Assembly: GCA_963971425.1 (NCBI GenBank)
Contig: OZ020517.1
Coordinates: 10,108,501-10,172,500, forward strand
Direction of reading: 5' to 3'
Source: Bryoerythrophyllum caledonicum
Taxonomy: Eukaryota; Streptophyta; Bryopsida; Pottiales; Pottiaceae
DNA: 64,000 bases
Both the position numbers and the translations under genes were made by a program. Shown piece after piece: positions 33,651-45,400 of this stretch; within the stretch, counting starts at the first letter, position 1; each line of letters opens with the position of its first letter. The notes under the pieces were generated by a model that was not told the DNA's origin, did not search any database, and worked only from the letters and a program-made list of their open reading frames with translations.

Positions 33651-36600
33651 TCATGATATAATGTCGAAGTCTACTTCTACCTCATCATCGATATATCTAC
33701 GAACACGTCTGTCAAAACGCAGAATTGGCGAAGAACCAGTTGGTGATGATATGGTTGCTTGTAAATTTGCCACTTCTTCATCCCATGGAGACATGACAAA
33801 GTCTCTCACCGGTGACACGATAGCAGCAATCAGTCTGGAGTACAAAAACATGGATCAGTGGATATGAAGAAAAATAAAAACAGCTCAACAATATGAAAAG
33901 AAAATTAAATGAGAACATATGTACTCAATCGGTTTCTTCGAGTGACTTGACGGATGGGCACGTCAATATCAGGTGCAACCGGAGCCGCTGAAGTGGAAGC
34001 TTGGACGTGAACGGCTTGCTCGGAAGTCTTGAACTGAGAGAGCATTGCTTCAAAGACAAGGAAGTCATCCTCAAGGGCTACAATGTGACGACCAATGGTT
34101 GTGCAAGCCCAAATTGAATTTCCTAGAGACAGAGAACAATTGTTATGGGCAATCAAACTAGAATTAGAAATAGAGACTACGAACATGGGGAAGCACTATG
34201 TATCAATTGTTGGCGTGGTGTCAAGGACCACATCTCCACGCTTCGTCAGTGCCGCGATGAGAATCTGGAGGAAGACCGAGTCTTTCTCACGAGCACCTCT
34301 TCAAGGAATGGAACCATTCATGGATTGAGACTCAGAAGAAGTAAAGTTGAAGAGGACGTCCGTTTCCGAGACCCCCATGCCAAACTCCACGAGATCTTCA
34401 TGCATAGAAATCAAGAAGCAATTACCTTCCATTGCGTTGTGGATGAAGAGAAGAATTCGAAATCGACAACACTGAAATAGTTTAGAAAGGGAGTTAGAGA
34501 ATGAACTACAAATGGAATTAGAAATAGAGCTCTTCAATAATGAATTGTGGAAACGAGGGAAGACACCATGAATTGGATAGAAAAGCTAACCTTAACTCCT
34601 GGATTTGTATGCGAGGAAAGCGGAAGGTCGTTGATTCTCCACCACTCTCGGTGCAATTTCAAATTATAGGCCGCAGCATATGAGAAGACGTCTGTTCGGA
34701 TACCAGGAACGTCAGGGGCAAACACCAGCATTGCACCTTCTTTGTGGAGAAAATTCTCCGCAAATTCGAACAAGTAATCCACATCTTGAATTGAGTTTCA
34801 TTCCAAGTTGGAATTTGAGTTGCATTCACGGAGATTCCTGGAACAGAGAGGCCATCCTTCACATTTGCCATAATCAATGCAAATCCAGAGTGTTTGCAGT
34901 GAAGCGAGAGTGCGGCGTTCCCAGTCTCTTTCTTCACCTGTAGAGGAGGTAAAACAACATTAAATGAGAAAGAAAGGTATAAATATCAAGTTTTTAGTTT
35001 CATGAGAAGGACCGTACTTGGAGCCCAAAGTTGTTAAGCTTCGTGAGGCACTCGTGAACTTCTAATAGTTTCTCCATCATTTGGCGGATGCTCGTCCGCT
35101 CCACTAAGACCGAAGCAGGATAAGATGAAGCAGAGAGATCAGCTGATTGAACCTTGGCCACTTTTTCTTCAATGTCGTAGTGACAAGAGACAAGGGACTG
35201 AAGAGAGCTTGCAACAGTGACGGCGAAGAATGCAAGGTCCGGGTAGCAACGGATGCCATAACGACGTCGTGGGCTCTGTCCATGATCTCCATGTCCGCAT
35301 CCACATCCGTTGCCATAGAGGCTGAATAAAGGGTTGCCTGCTTCGCCGTGATCACTGCGATAGCAGCTTCAACACGACGCTTCATACTTGCTTCCGCCTC
35401 AACTGCCAGAGCCTTCAATGTAGCAGTAGCTTCAGCCTCCGATGCAGCTTTGGCCTCCGCGGCAGCTTTCTCCATCATAGCCTTCTCTTCAGCTGCCACC
35501 TTCCTCTTCGATCCTCGAGGCTCCTTCACTACCGTTGCTAGCTCTGGAGGCACCAAAACTTTGTTACCAACTAACTCAGGTTGGATGCGGTTCCTGAGAG
35601 GAATGTCGAACGACGGCGGCTTTGTCAATGGACAATCCAAGTACCACCGACAGCTCTGCCAATGTTGATGGGCCCACTTCTTGGCGATAACATTGGTGAT
35701 CATGCAATTGTCCGAATCTCGATCCGAATAGCTTTCGAAGAATGCAGGCGTCTTCGATAATGCATTCCTCGGGCAAAGAATGTAGAAGAAGTATCGGTAC
35801 AGCATCCGGCTGACGGCCTCCGGAAGTCCTTCTTGCAACTCTGCAGCACGATTCGTGTGCACTCCTTTTGAACCCAACTCATCATGAAACGCCAAGTCCC
35901 ATAGTTGAATTCGCATCCTTTCCACCCAATCTTCAATTGTTGGAATGGAGCTCTTGCCGTCTAGGTGATAATCAATCGATTCGCCAAGCTCAGATAATGT
36001 AGAGTCAAACAAGATCTTCACCTCGGACGACAGCTGCATTAACATGACATTGAAAATATGTTTAGAAATTAAAAGTTTGATGGCTGAAAAATGTGATGGC
36101 ATAGGGATTTGAAACTAACTTGTGCCCACCAAGTCGCCTTCGTGAGCCACTCAGGAAAGCTATGGTCTATAAATTTTCCCTTTGGAAATTTAACAGCAGC
36201 GCGCAAGGAAGCTGGCTTGTTCCAACGCTCCAGCCACTTCACCTTCGAGGCGGCGTTCATTGCTGAGGTTGATAGGTACCAAAGCTTTTCTTGAGACATC
36301 TCAGGGTCATCCTCGTGACTCTCATAACGAAGTCGCACTTGTTGAAGGAACTGAGGTGTGTGCTTGGGATCTGCAATCGGTAGGTGCTTCTTCAGTTCGT
36401 TATGCATCTCTTTCGTCACTTGCTTCACTGCCTTACCAATTGACTCGTGCAACTTAACGGTTGTCCACTCCGATGACTTCTCTGGATACTTCTCTTCAAA
36501 CATTCAAGTAGCATGCGCCACGGCATCACCAAGTTGTTGCTATAATAATTAGACAACAAATAAATCAATAGATAGACAGTGAAAGGGTAGAAAATTGAGG

Positions 36601-37868
36601 AAGGGAAGTTCCCATGAGCAGGCAAGGAGCCTTGTACACTCTCCCGAGGAATCCCACTGGTCAGCCAACAAGTACCTAGTTGAGGCAGCCGACAACGGCT
36701 GCTCCAGTGGAATGCGGAGTGGACATTGAATTGTATAACCCGGATGCATGTTGATACAAAAATAATTGAAATGAAAAACTTCTGAGGGGTGGAGAAAAGT
36801 ATTACTGACCTGGTAAAGAATCCCAACAAGTGAATCAATAGTAAGTGTGTACCACGTATTTGGATTTGACTTGTGCTTCTTCTCTGCATCAGCAATCTCC
36901 TAGGAGGAGACAAGTTTCTCGAAGTACTTGAGAGGCTGACCAGCAATTCCCTGAAGGCGATAGAGTTTGTGCACGAGATTGGTTTTGACGTGACCAGTCT
37001 GATTTCTCCTACACACTCAACACAAAGTTGTGAGGAAAATGTTATCGAAGAAGAATGAAAGGCAGACTGTGAACAATATTTACCAATTGACTTGGTGAAG
37101 CGCCATTTGAAGAGGTCCAACTTGACCTTCCACTTCCAACACGATAGACTCCACGGAGTAGTGCCACGGTGGATCATCATCATGATCTCGATTAATAATT
37201 GGCAGCCATGTTGCAAGTCGATGGTTACCATCCCACACGAAAAACATCTTCCCGAAAAAATGCTTCCATGCGCTCTCTCTGTGCAACTCCAGCTCGAAGG
37301 CATCATTGGCGTTCTTCCAAGCTTGACTCCACTTCTCAATGTCACTCGGAGTGACGTCCAAAGTCTTTCCTTCATTGTCTTGAAGGACAACATAAAACAC
37401 CCCATGTCCATCCATGTAGCCAGTGCCAACAAAATAGGCGCTCAAAGCAATGACGTTGTTCTTGAGGTATGGCCTCACTACTGCAAGTGCCTTCATCCTG
37501 CATAGGGGAATATTTAGTTTAGACTTGCTCCTTGGTTTAAATCGGAGCCTGTCAAGTACAACATTTGTATTGACAGACTCTTTAACCACCATTTTGTCCA
37601 TCTCCTTTCAAAGGTCCTCTGCAGACATCTCTCCGTGCTCCTCAGAATCTGCATTGTCTTGAGTTGCATCATCCTCATCAGCTGCCAAAGGATCAAATCA
37701 CATATCAAAAATAAGCTAACAGGGATCACCTGAGGTATAAAAACATGAGCAGAATTGTTTGAAACAGGCACAACATTGGCTAACCTGATTCAAGTTTGTC
37801 GGGTTGCAATGAGTCCGGACGACCCCTTGATTGCGTGCCACTCGATGGTGCAAGTGAAGTCTCGTTGC
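33651..37868 (-). pseudogene. ParB-like (DGNHR) plus beta-class DNA-methyltransferase-like protein
   Basis: Ten exons can be traced: 37795-37868, 37084-37681, 36810-37008, 36120-36539, 35018-36033, 34591-34937, 34426-34471, about 34204-34396, 33925-34122 and 33651-33834. Most junctions are GT-AG; the donor near 34203 reads AT. Exon 2 holds MFFVWDGNHRLATWLPII, the DG-x-HR-xx-A core of ParB/sulfiredoxin-fold proteins. Exon 5 has an Ala/Glu/Lys coiled coil (KAMMEKAAAEAKAASEAEA). Exon 6 shows ENFLHKEGAMLVFAPD, as after methylase motif IV. Exon 8 has FLQILIAALTKRGDVVLD (motif X then I) and exon 9 has GRHIVALEDD. This order is that of permuted, beta-class N4/N6 methylases. Where DPPY is expected the copy reads ANVKDGL. 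Stops near 37609, 36901, 36504 and 34319, and frame changes near 35230 and 34780, show decay. It may be an element-borne gene or a captured host gene. Confidence 0.65.
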
Positions 37869-37948
37869 CTGAACAGGAGAATTGTTAGAGGAGAGTGAGA
37901 AGGGCGCAAAACAACTGCTGCAAAGACTCATAATACAAGGACTAGAAA

Positions 37949-38341
37949 TCAACAGAAAATAATGAGGCGGCCAATATAGACAGAACCCTCCTCGCCATGG
38001 CCGTCGTCGGCCAAGATGACGGCCATGGCAAGGAGGGCGCCCTCCAAATGTTTCTCCTGAATCTCCACCATAGTGATGTTCGGCAACCCCAACAGTCCAT
38101 AAGGAATGGATCCATTCAAGGAGTTTCCTCCCAGCCTCAGTTTCAGCAGACTCTGGCATGCTCCCAAACTCTCTGAGATAGGGCTTGTGAGGTGATTCTC
38201 TAAGAGGATCAGCCATTGGAGCTTCTGGACTGCGAATAAGTTCTGAGGGATTGTGCTGGTGAGCAGGTTTGATAATAGACCCAGGAGCGTCAGGTTCATG
38301 ATTTGTGCAGCACCATCGACGAGTTGCTTTGAGCTGGGCAC
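37949..38341 (-). pseudogene. captured fragment of a CLV1/BAM-type LRR receptor kinase
   Basis: About four plant-type leucine-rich repeats on the minus strand: NLTLLGLLSNLLTSTIPQNL, QWLILLENHLTSPISESLG, SLLKLRLGGNSLNGSIP and LLGLPNITMVEIQ. The sequence resembles the ectodomain of CLAVATA1/BAM-like receptors. There is no signal peptide, membrane segment or kinase. It sits between the methylase-like gene and an SNF2 fragment inside the MULE, as expected for transduplication. The edges against non-LRR sequence (near 37990 and 38340) mark the capture limits. Confidence 0.75.
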
Positions 38342-38426
38342 ATGCTCGCGAATGCAAAGGTGCTGGGCCTTTCACCTGTCTCAATCGCAGCCATATAGTG
38401 GAACTTGAATAATCAGTTTTATAAAA

Positions 38427-38929
38427 CTAACAGCTGTGCTGAATCAAGCAATGTTGTGGGTAAGACGTTAGATCAATGGGGAAGCTGAAACTACTCACAG
38501 TGTGCGATTCGTCAAGCACAACACGCCACCAGTTCACAGTGAGAAGGGGGCAAAATTGCTCTACGAATCCTGAGCCATGTCGCGTGGCTTGCGTAGCCTT
38601 GCTAAAGTCAGTACCCAAGGTTGCGTATGTTGTAATAACCTGCACAAATGACCAAATGCATGATGTTATGAATCACGTAAAATACTTTTCATCTTTGGTT
38701 TTTCTCAATCCAGTAAATTATTCAGTATCTCAGAAAGATAATCAGTGACAACCTTCACATATCTAATCTTCTTCAAATCCTCGTAATCGGCTCCCACGAC
38801 ACCATTATCACTTCTTTGATTTGCGACCTCCACACCATTGTGCCTCCCGCATATGACCGCAAGCAAAGTGTGAACAACGCGAGAATTGTTCGACACTCTC
38901 GACATCCCCGCCGTCGTATTCCGCAACAT
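38427..38929 (-). pseudogene. captured fragment of an SNF2-family helicase
   Basis: The minus-strand frame at 38427-38645 contains VITTYATLGTDFSKATQ and NWWRVVLDESHTV, the region around helicase motif II (DExH) of SNF2/RAD5-type ATPases; here the box is DESH. A preceding exon-like piece at 38705-38760 (DYEDLKKIRYVKVVTDY) fits the segment before it. The rest of the helicase is absent. It lies in the same orientation as the neighbouring captured fragments. Confidence 0.7.
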
Positions 38930-39651
38930 GGTTCCTCAACAAACTCGTCCTCTAATAATCAATCACCAGAGCAAACTGATCGCCGCCTCACAAAACTCAC
39001 TCGCATAATGCTCCCAAGAATCCCACATGTTGACCACCAAGTGGGCATTGCTGCTCAAATTACAGAAACTCACGTACCCTTTTCCACTCAACAACATGCA
39101 CTCTCATGTCAAACTCACGTACACAAAAAATAAAAAGTCCTTCACAGACTCATGTCATCGCCAACAACAAAAAAACCACCATCACTACTACACGTGAAAA
39201 AAACTATTTCTCCTCTTCCACACACGAAACGACCACCCCTCCTTCTCCACCGATTCTCGTCTCAAGCCCGAAGCCCAGACCGCACCTACTGCAGGCCTGG
39301 ACGGGAACAGTAAGTGTAAAGAAGGCGGGCGGGCACGGGAGGCAGAAGGTGGAGGAGCGTTGGAAGGGAGGCAATGCGGTTGTGGTGCGGCAACAGGGGC
39401 GCCTGTCATCGATGAGGAGGAGCGCGAGGGAGCAAAATCCGGTTCTTCTGTTACAGTCACGGTTCGTTGGAAATCCTACTCTTGCTTGGTTCAGATCAAT
39501 GGAAGAGATCGGTGATCAAGTCAGAGTAGTTGTCGTTGAAAGCGAAGAAAGAGTTCAACCATGAATGTTAGCCATCTTTCTCTCGTACATGAACTAAGAA
39601 TTCCTTAGATCTGACTTTACAGTTACGTGCTGGTGAAGAATGATAAAGGTT
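38930..39651. other. MULE interior between captured fragments
   Basis: It includes a plus-strand open frame (39106-39564) without recognisable domains and a GC-rich patch near 39240-39480 that may be the captured leader of a host gene. Confidence 0.3.
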
Positions 39652-40402
39652 TTACAGGTTCCTCGCCATTTTTGCAATCCCATCTTTGAACGAATGTGAT
39701 GCAGTTGAGATTAAGTCATCACAAATGCTACATACATCTGCAAACAAAGGGCAACAGGATTGAGCACCTGCAAGATCCTTGAAGTTAAGAGTGGGAGCAT
39801 CGCCACCGAGGCAGACAAGCATTTCCTTGGGAGCCAGGCAATCGAGAGACGCTGTGAAGGTGGTCTTTCCGACCAAATCGAACACGACCGCCACGCCTTC
39901 TCCAAACGCTGTGAAGGTGGTCTTTCCGACCAAATCGAACGCGACTGCCACGCCTTCTCCAGACGTCGTCAACTCGCGCACTTCATCCACAAAGGAGGAT
40001 TCCGCTGCAACAATCACTTCATGGCACCCACTGATCTGTCGTGCGCGTTCCACGTCGTCCTAGGACGCCACGGTTCTGATCATGAGCGCCTCCAGGTGCC
40101 TAGCCCACTGCGCAATCACGGACCCTAGCACGCTGGCCGGGTTGTGCACCAGGACGGCGTCGCCGCAGCGCACGGAGGTGAGCTTGTGCAGCAGCATCCA
40201 TGACGTGAAGCCTGGGAAGAGCAGCGCCACGGCCTCCTCGTCGCTGATGGTGGCGGGGATGGGCATCAGGAAGCTCGTTGGCACCACGCTCGCCGCGCTG
40301 AAGCCTAAAGGCGCCCTTGGCGGGCGGGTTCACGTAGCCCATGCGCTGGCCCACGCGGTGCCTCAGCACTCCCGTCCCTGGCATGCATCTTAATTCAACC
40401 AA
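39652..40402 (-). pseudogene. captured fragment of a quinone oxidoreductase (zeta-crystallin-like MDR)
   Basis: Read from 40402 downward: GTGVLRHRVGQRMGYVNPPA, a one-base frame change near 40300, then ISDEEAVALLFPGFTSWMLL, DAVLVHNPASVLGSVIAQWA (the nucleotide-binding turn) and VFDLVGKTTFTASLDCLAP. This is the order of the NADPH-binding domain of medium-chain quinone oxidoreductases. A stop at 40057 breaks the frame. A 57-bp unit (39850-39906) is duplicated in tandem, giving FDLVGKTTFTA twice. The fragment is markedly GC-richer than its neighbours, a sign of a different origin. Confidence 0.8.
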
Positions 40403-40640
40403 GAGAATCAGGCTCTAAGCACACACCAACAAAGCACATCCATCAGGCAACAAGCATAAAGTCGGTCACGCAACAAGCACACAACAACAACAGAGCGCAT
40501 TCATCAGGCAACAAGCACACAGCACATCAAACCGCATGATCAACAAGCACACAACAAACAATTAGCGCATCCATCAGTCTTCAGAAAACAAGCACACACA
40601 CACACAACAAAGCGCATCACGAAGGTGGAGATGCGTACCC
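40403..40640. repeat. degenerate tandem repeat with CAACAAGCACACA
   Basis: Several copies of CAACAAGCACACA and GCGCATCCATCAGGCAACAA alternate at irregular spacing. Confidence 0.55.
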
Positions 40641-41360
40641 AATTCGGTGATCTCTCCATACATAAATTCCAACTAGGTTGGATCCAAGTCGCTGTGACAT
40701 ATTCCTCTTCTCCACTTTGCATCGTGTGTCCGCCACTTGGACCGCATCAGCGACGACCATGGTGAGGAGGGCGGCGGCTTCAAATTAGAGGTAAGACTAA
40801 ATCAGAGTTCGGGATTGCACCTGCATCAATGTTGTCGGTGCTCTCCATCTCAACTTCGGCCTCGAACCTCTCCACTCTTCCTTCTTCCTCCATCTCCATA
40901 GCTGCACAGCTCTACAACAACAACTAAGCAAAAGAGGAGGGTCGCTCATGCGCGGCAACCACTCTTTGTGCTAACCCTTATCCTTTGCAATAAGATAAAG
41001 AACTCATTCACCATGGTGAAGGAAATGGGCAGTAATACTTGTTGATGGTCATCTTCATCCAGACAACGACGACAATCACGTCCAACGACTCACTCAAATA
41101 CTTCATCTACAAAACTGTCTTTCGCGGTGATATTTCACGGAAAATATTTTGCACTTCCATGATGAATTGAACGCTGGCTGCTGTCTTTTCTCAAAATGTG
41201 TTTGATACAAGAAGCTCTAATGAATTTTCAATATTCCATTTCGGGACCCAATATCAGTTGTTTGGTATGTGATCTTCACAACGTCGAAACACGCGGCATT
41301 CAAATGTAACATCTAAAAACAACATCTTTGTTACCATATACATATCTAAGGTCATGGTGA
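40641..41360. other. MULE interior, no gene recognised
   Basis: Mixed-composition sequence with short frames only. The part near 40740-40930 (many CTCCATC) may be captured leader sequence. Confidence 0.3.
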
Positions 41361-41717
41361 TTAGTGGACGTCGTTACCCGCCATGTCACCTGATCTCTGA
41401 GGAGACCATTGTGATTGAGCTCGATTAGCGTCCCGATCAGCTTCAACATCACTGCTTCCACTCGCGCTTGTTTCGAGAGTTAGCTTTCCCGGCTGGCCTG
41501 AAGTCATTTCAATCAATCTCAGACTCTGCAGCTCTCTTTGTCGATCTTTCTGCACTACTAGACAGGAATAATTTGTTGCCTCATACTCCAGTGCTCTAAT
41601 AGTATCTCTAGCGTCTTCTAACCTAAAATTTGATCTACACTCCCTCATTTGCCTCGACCTCTTCAACTGTTTCGAGTTGGTGAAATACAAAGCCTTTCTC
41701 TTAGGCCTCCTTGGCAT
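41361..41717 (-). CDS. 118-residue basic, coiled-coil protein of unknown function
   Basis: Intact frame starting MPRRPKRKALYFTNSKQLKR. A strongly basic N-terminus is followed by a helical segment (RLEDARDTIRALEYE) and a polar tail. The layout resembles a small DNA-binding or nuclear-localised protein, but no family is recognised and a complete bZIP is not present. It lies divergent to the transposase, about 720 bp upstream of it. Confidence 0.4.
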   Translation of the reverse strand: MPRRPKRKALYFTNSKQLKRSRQMRECRSNFRLEDARDTIRALEYEATNYSCLVVQKDRQRELQSLRLIEMTSGQPGKLTLETSASGSSDVEADRDANRAQSQWSPQRSGDMAGNDVH

Positions 41718-42440
41718 ACTATCAAATCAAGCTGACCCTAGACAATGTCTACAATGCAACCCTCTAAAAGTTGAAGCCTTATATGATCCATGTGTATCAT
41801 TTGTATCATTTCTAGAAGGTGCTTAAAATTGACGCATCAAAAGAGATTGATTTTTCGTACTTGTCAGCATGTCTACAAGGAAGTAGGGCTAACAATATTA
41901 GTTGCACATTTTTGGGCCCTTCTCGACTGACGGTTTGATTAGAATCGGATCTCAATCTTATAATTAAGAGCCGCCCTTTTGTATTAACACCCTTGAAGCA
42001 CCACCCAATTTTATCATCAACTAAATCTTTTGCTTAATGTTGTAGAAAGTGTTCCAGCCATGTATTGCTCAGTTTATATCTGCGTTCAAAATGTCGATAT
42101 GGAAATCGACATGGCGGCATATTTATTGTTTGTAGGCCATTTTAAATCCATCTTCCAACCGCCTATTTATCAGTGACTTCATTTATTCAAATTAGTTGTT
42201 CAGCAAGTTGACTACCTACCTGAATTTGAGGCGGCGGCAATTCTACATCATTGCAGTCTTAATTTGATAAAAACTACTTCTCTATTTTTAACTACTTCTC
42301 CATTATTAATGCATCTTCATTACAGAATTCTTAAGTCCATCTCTATCAACCTTCCCTTTCAATGCAGTCTCTGCAAAATGCATCATTGCCCACAACAGAC
42401 AGTCATTTTCTGCAGCACTTCTCCAATTCTCTAGAATCAC
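41718..42440. promoter_or_regulatory. divergent intergenic region, possible bidirectional promoter
   Basis: AT-rich and free of coding frames, between the divergent 118-residue gene and the transposase. The role is inferred from position only. Confidence 0.3.
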
Positions 42441-45400
42441 ATGGCTCTCTCAGAGGATTTGATTTCTGGATCTGCTGTAATTCATGGTGCTAGTGATAAT
42501 TTACCTATTTCATTTCCTGTTCTTGAGGATGGTCTCGCTATAGTTTCTGGGAATTGCTTAGCTTGTATGTTCCACTTCGTAGAAGAGAGTCTCCATGTTG
42601 ACCTTGTTGTGGTGGACCCGCTGACAAGCAATGTCACTCATACTGTTGCTCAGATGCCCTGCTCTTCTCACGGATCGAAGTCTTGGTTACTAGCGCCTGG
42701 AACCTATAGAGTCTACGGGACTGTGGACAGTGGTTCTAGCAGTGCTTCGTCCAAATTAAATCCTGCTCCTTGTTGCGCTGCAAATGATGTGACTCCGCTA
42801 CTTAGGAAGGTAAAACTTGAGCCGCCAGACAACCCAGTTCTCCTTCTAAGTGATGATTCAGACAGCGATGGCATCACCCCTGGTTCCCTGCCTAGCGTTC
42901 GCAATCCGAAAGATCCAGTAACTTTTCCTCAATCTCCTTCGTCTGAGCCTATAGGTCCCACCATTTGCAAACCCCCTCGCCCCTACGGAAAGTGTGGTGG
43001 ACTGTCTCCGACTTCTTAGCACCCGACGTGGTTCAAAGTCAGTTTTGTCAAAATTGGATTACAATGCCATTCCAATTTGCAAGGTTGATTTCCTCCCTCC
43101 CCAATTTGATGGAGATGTCATCTCCGAACTTCCTTCTTTGGGAAAGTACCTTTCATCCTCAAAGGCTGGGCAGCTACACGGAATGGATAAGCGAGATGAC
43201 GGCCACGCATGGACACGAACTTCCACTTCTCACATTAAATCCGAGTTTCACCTCACCTTTCGAATGTCTAACTGTCTGGGCGAGCTGAAGTGTGCTAATG
43301 AATCATGTGATTATCTCAATCGTCCGAATAGATTATCCCCTATCAATGAAACTGAGTGGGAGGCCAATTCTGCTTCTCCATTTGTGCCTGGATGTGATCC
43401 TCCTTCTCATTCCACCGTTGTCTGCGCTGTGTGTCAAGTTCCGCCCACATGTTCTAGGTCTTGCAAAGCAAAGATATATTACGTCCTTGGAGAAAACCAT
43501 ATGACTCGTGCTTGCATCCATTTGAGGTTGCATGGTCATGCTGTGAAAAAAGGAAACTACAGGGACTCGTCATTGAAGATTCGTTCCCTCATTAGCGACC
43601 AGGTGGAGCGAACTCCCGTAGGAATAAATTCCTCTATTGTGCGTGAAGCTAGTAAAGAGTACCTTGGGGAGTTATTGTTGCGCCCTGATGGTGTTCCAAT
43701 GAAGACTTTGGCATTTGAAGAGCTTGTCCCTGTCTTGGACAAGTTTAAACTGATGTCTTCTCCTAGCATTCGGAACAAGGTGACAACGTTCCGTTACCTT
43801 CGTCATTTTGGTGTAATGGATAGCATAACCAAACTTCGGGGGTCCAACAGTTGGGCCTTCATCCAAGAGAATTGCTTTCCTGGCCAAGGTATTGACTCTG
43901 ATAAAGTCTTCATATTTAAGATGGCTGAGGTTGGTCCGGGGTGTGGAGTTGATTTAGTTAAACGAATGCAACGTGGAGGTGATTTAGAGGACTCCTGGAT
44001 GATGTTTGACCATGTCAAACATGTGAAATCTTAGACCACTATGGCTTGCCATGTGTACGATTCTAGTTACTGTCGAATCATGACCATTGCTGTCTGCGAT
44101 ATGCAGTCCAAAGATGTGGCAGCGCAGTTAGTGTTCTGGAAGAATCTCAACGCAGTTTGTAGCAGACATGACCTTCCCAGTCCAGAATGCTGTTCGAATT
44201 TGCTACGAAAGTGGCGACCCAGCCGTCCCCATGGAGTCCAGAGAGAGAACTTGTCTTTTTCACTAGGTTCAGTCTCTCGAAAAGCATACTAAGGCTGATA
44301 TTCGAACTGACCTTCAGGATTAGCACCGAAGGCTTTGTAAGCAATACAAGAATTCCATTTCTTTGGAGGTGGCTAAGAGCAGGTATTTGGCAATAAAAGC
44401 GTGGTGGTTGTCGTCGGGCGCAACAACTGATGAAGGTCTTCCAAGACTAGACCTGTGGCTAGCCTTTTCGCATTTCCGATATCGGCAGTGGGAAGGATTT
44501 ATGGAGCTGGTAAGTTTCTTAATCCGCTCTTTTTTAATATTGCTTTTGAATGTGTCATCAGAGACCATGAAAATGGACGCCTTAGTCGGCAACCTGCCTC
44601 GTCACTCTACAATTACATAGATTACTGTAATTTCAATTTCATTTCTTTATCATAGCCGATGTCGGCAACTTCTTCTTGGTAGACGAGCCTACATACAATG
44701 GTCTGGCCATGTCAGTCACTGGACCAATTCTGACATTGCCGATGTCTTTGTTTACAGAATAGTATATTAATCTAATGAATGTGCATGACAAGACTTTAGT
44801 CTTCCGCTTTTTGGGTAGTCGTTCCTTCTGTGACATATTCACGTCTTCAATGACTTCCTGCTTTTGTATCTAACGCCATACTGTCACTAGAAGAAACCCG
44901 TGTTTTTTGTTACGTCTTCAGTCATGTCCTGGGAGACATGGTGACATCCGGATTTACATCCTTCGGACGTACTAACGCGTGTAACACGCTGTAACGCGCG
45001 GGGACATCACAAAAAACGTGTGGACATCCCCGTAACACAGACGATTTTTGATGATTTTGGGAGGCTGAAAACAGTGCCAACTGGGCGCCACGTCGACGAC
45101 ACCTAAGCGGCAGAATGACGGGCAGTGCTACATGGCCGGGAATTTCATCCGATCCAACGGTGACGTGGAATCTGACGTGGCGTCGGACCTAAACCCGGGA
45201 AAGAGTGACGTGGCAGGCCACGTCAACAGAGATTTGCGTGGTTTTTTTTCAGATTCGTGTTCGCGGGGACGTCATTGGTAACATGGCTGTGTTTTTTAAG
45301 ACATCCCGGGTTGACGTGGAGATGTCCTGCTCGACGTCTACGCCAACGCTACCTGGATTTTGATGTTGATTTCATTGAACATCGCCATGCCCTAGAGGAC

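Noticed and set aside
36425-37432. 335-residue minus-strand frame
   Set aside because: It reads through introns of the ParB-methylase gene in a different frame; the supported exons lie in other frames with GT-AG borders.
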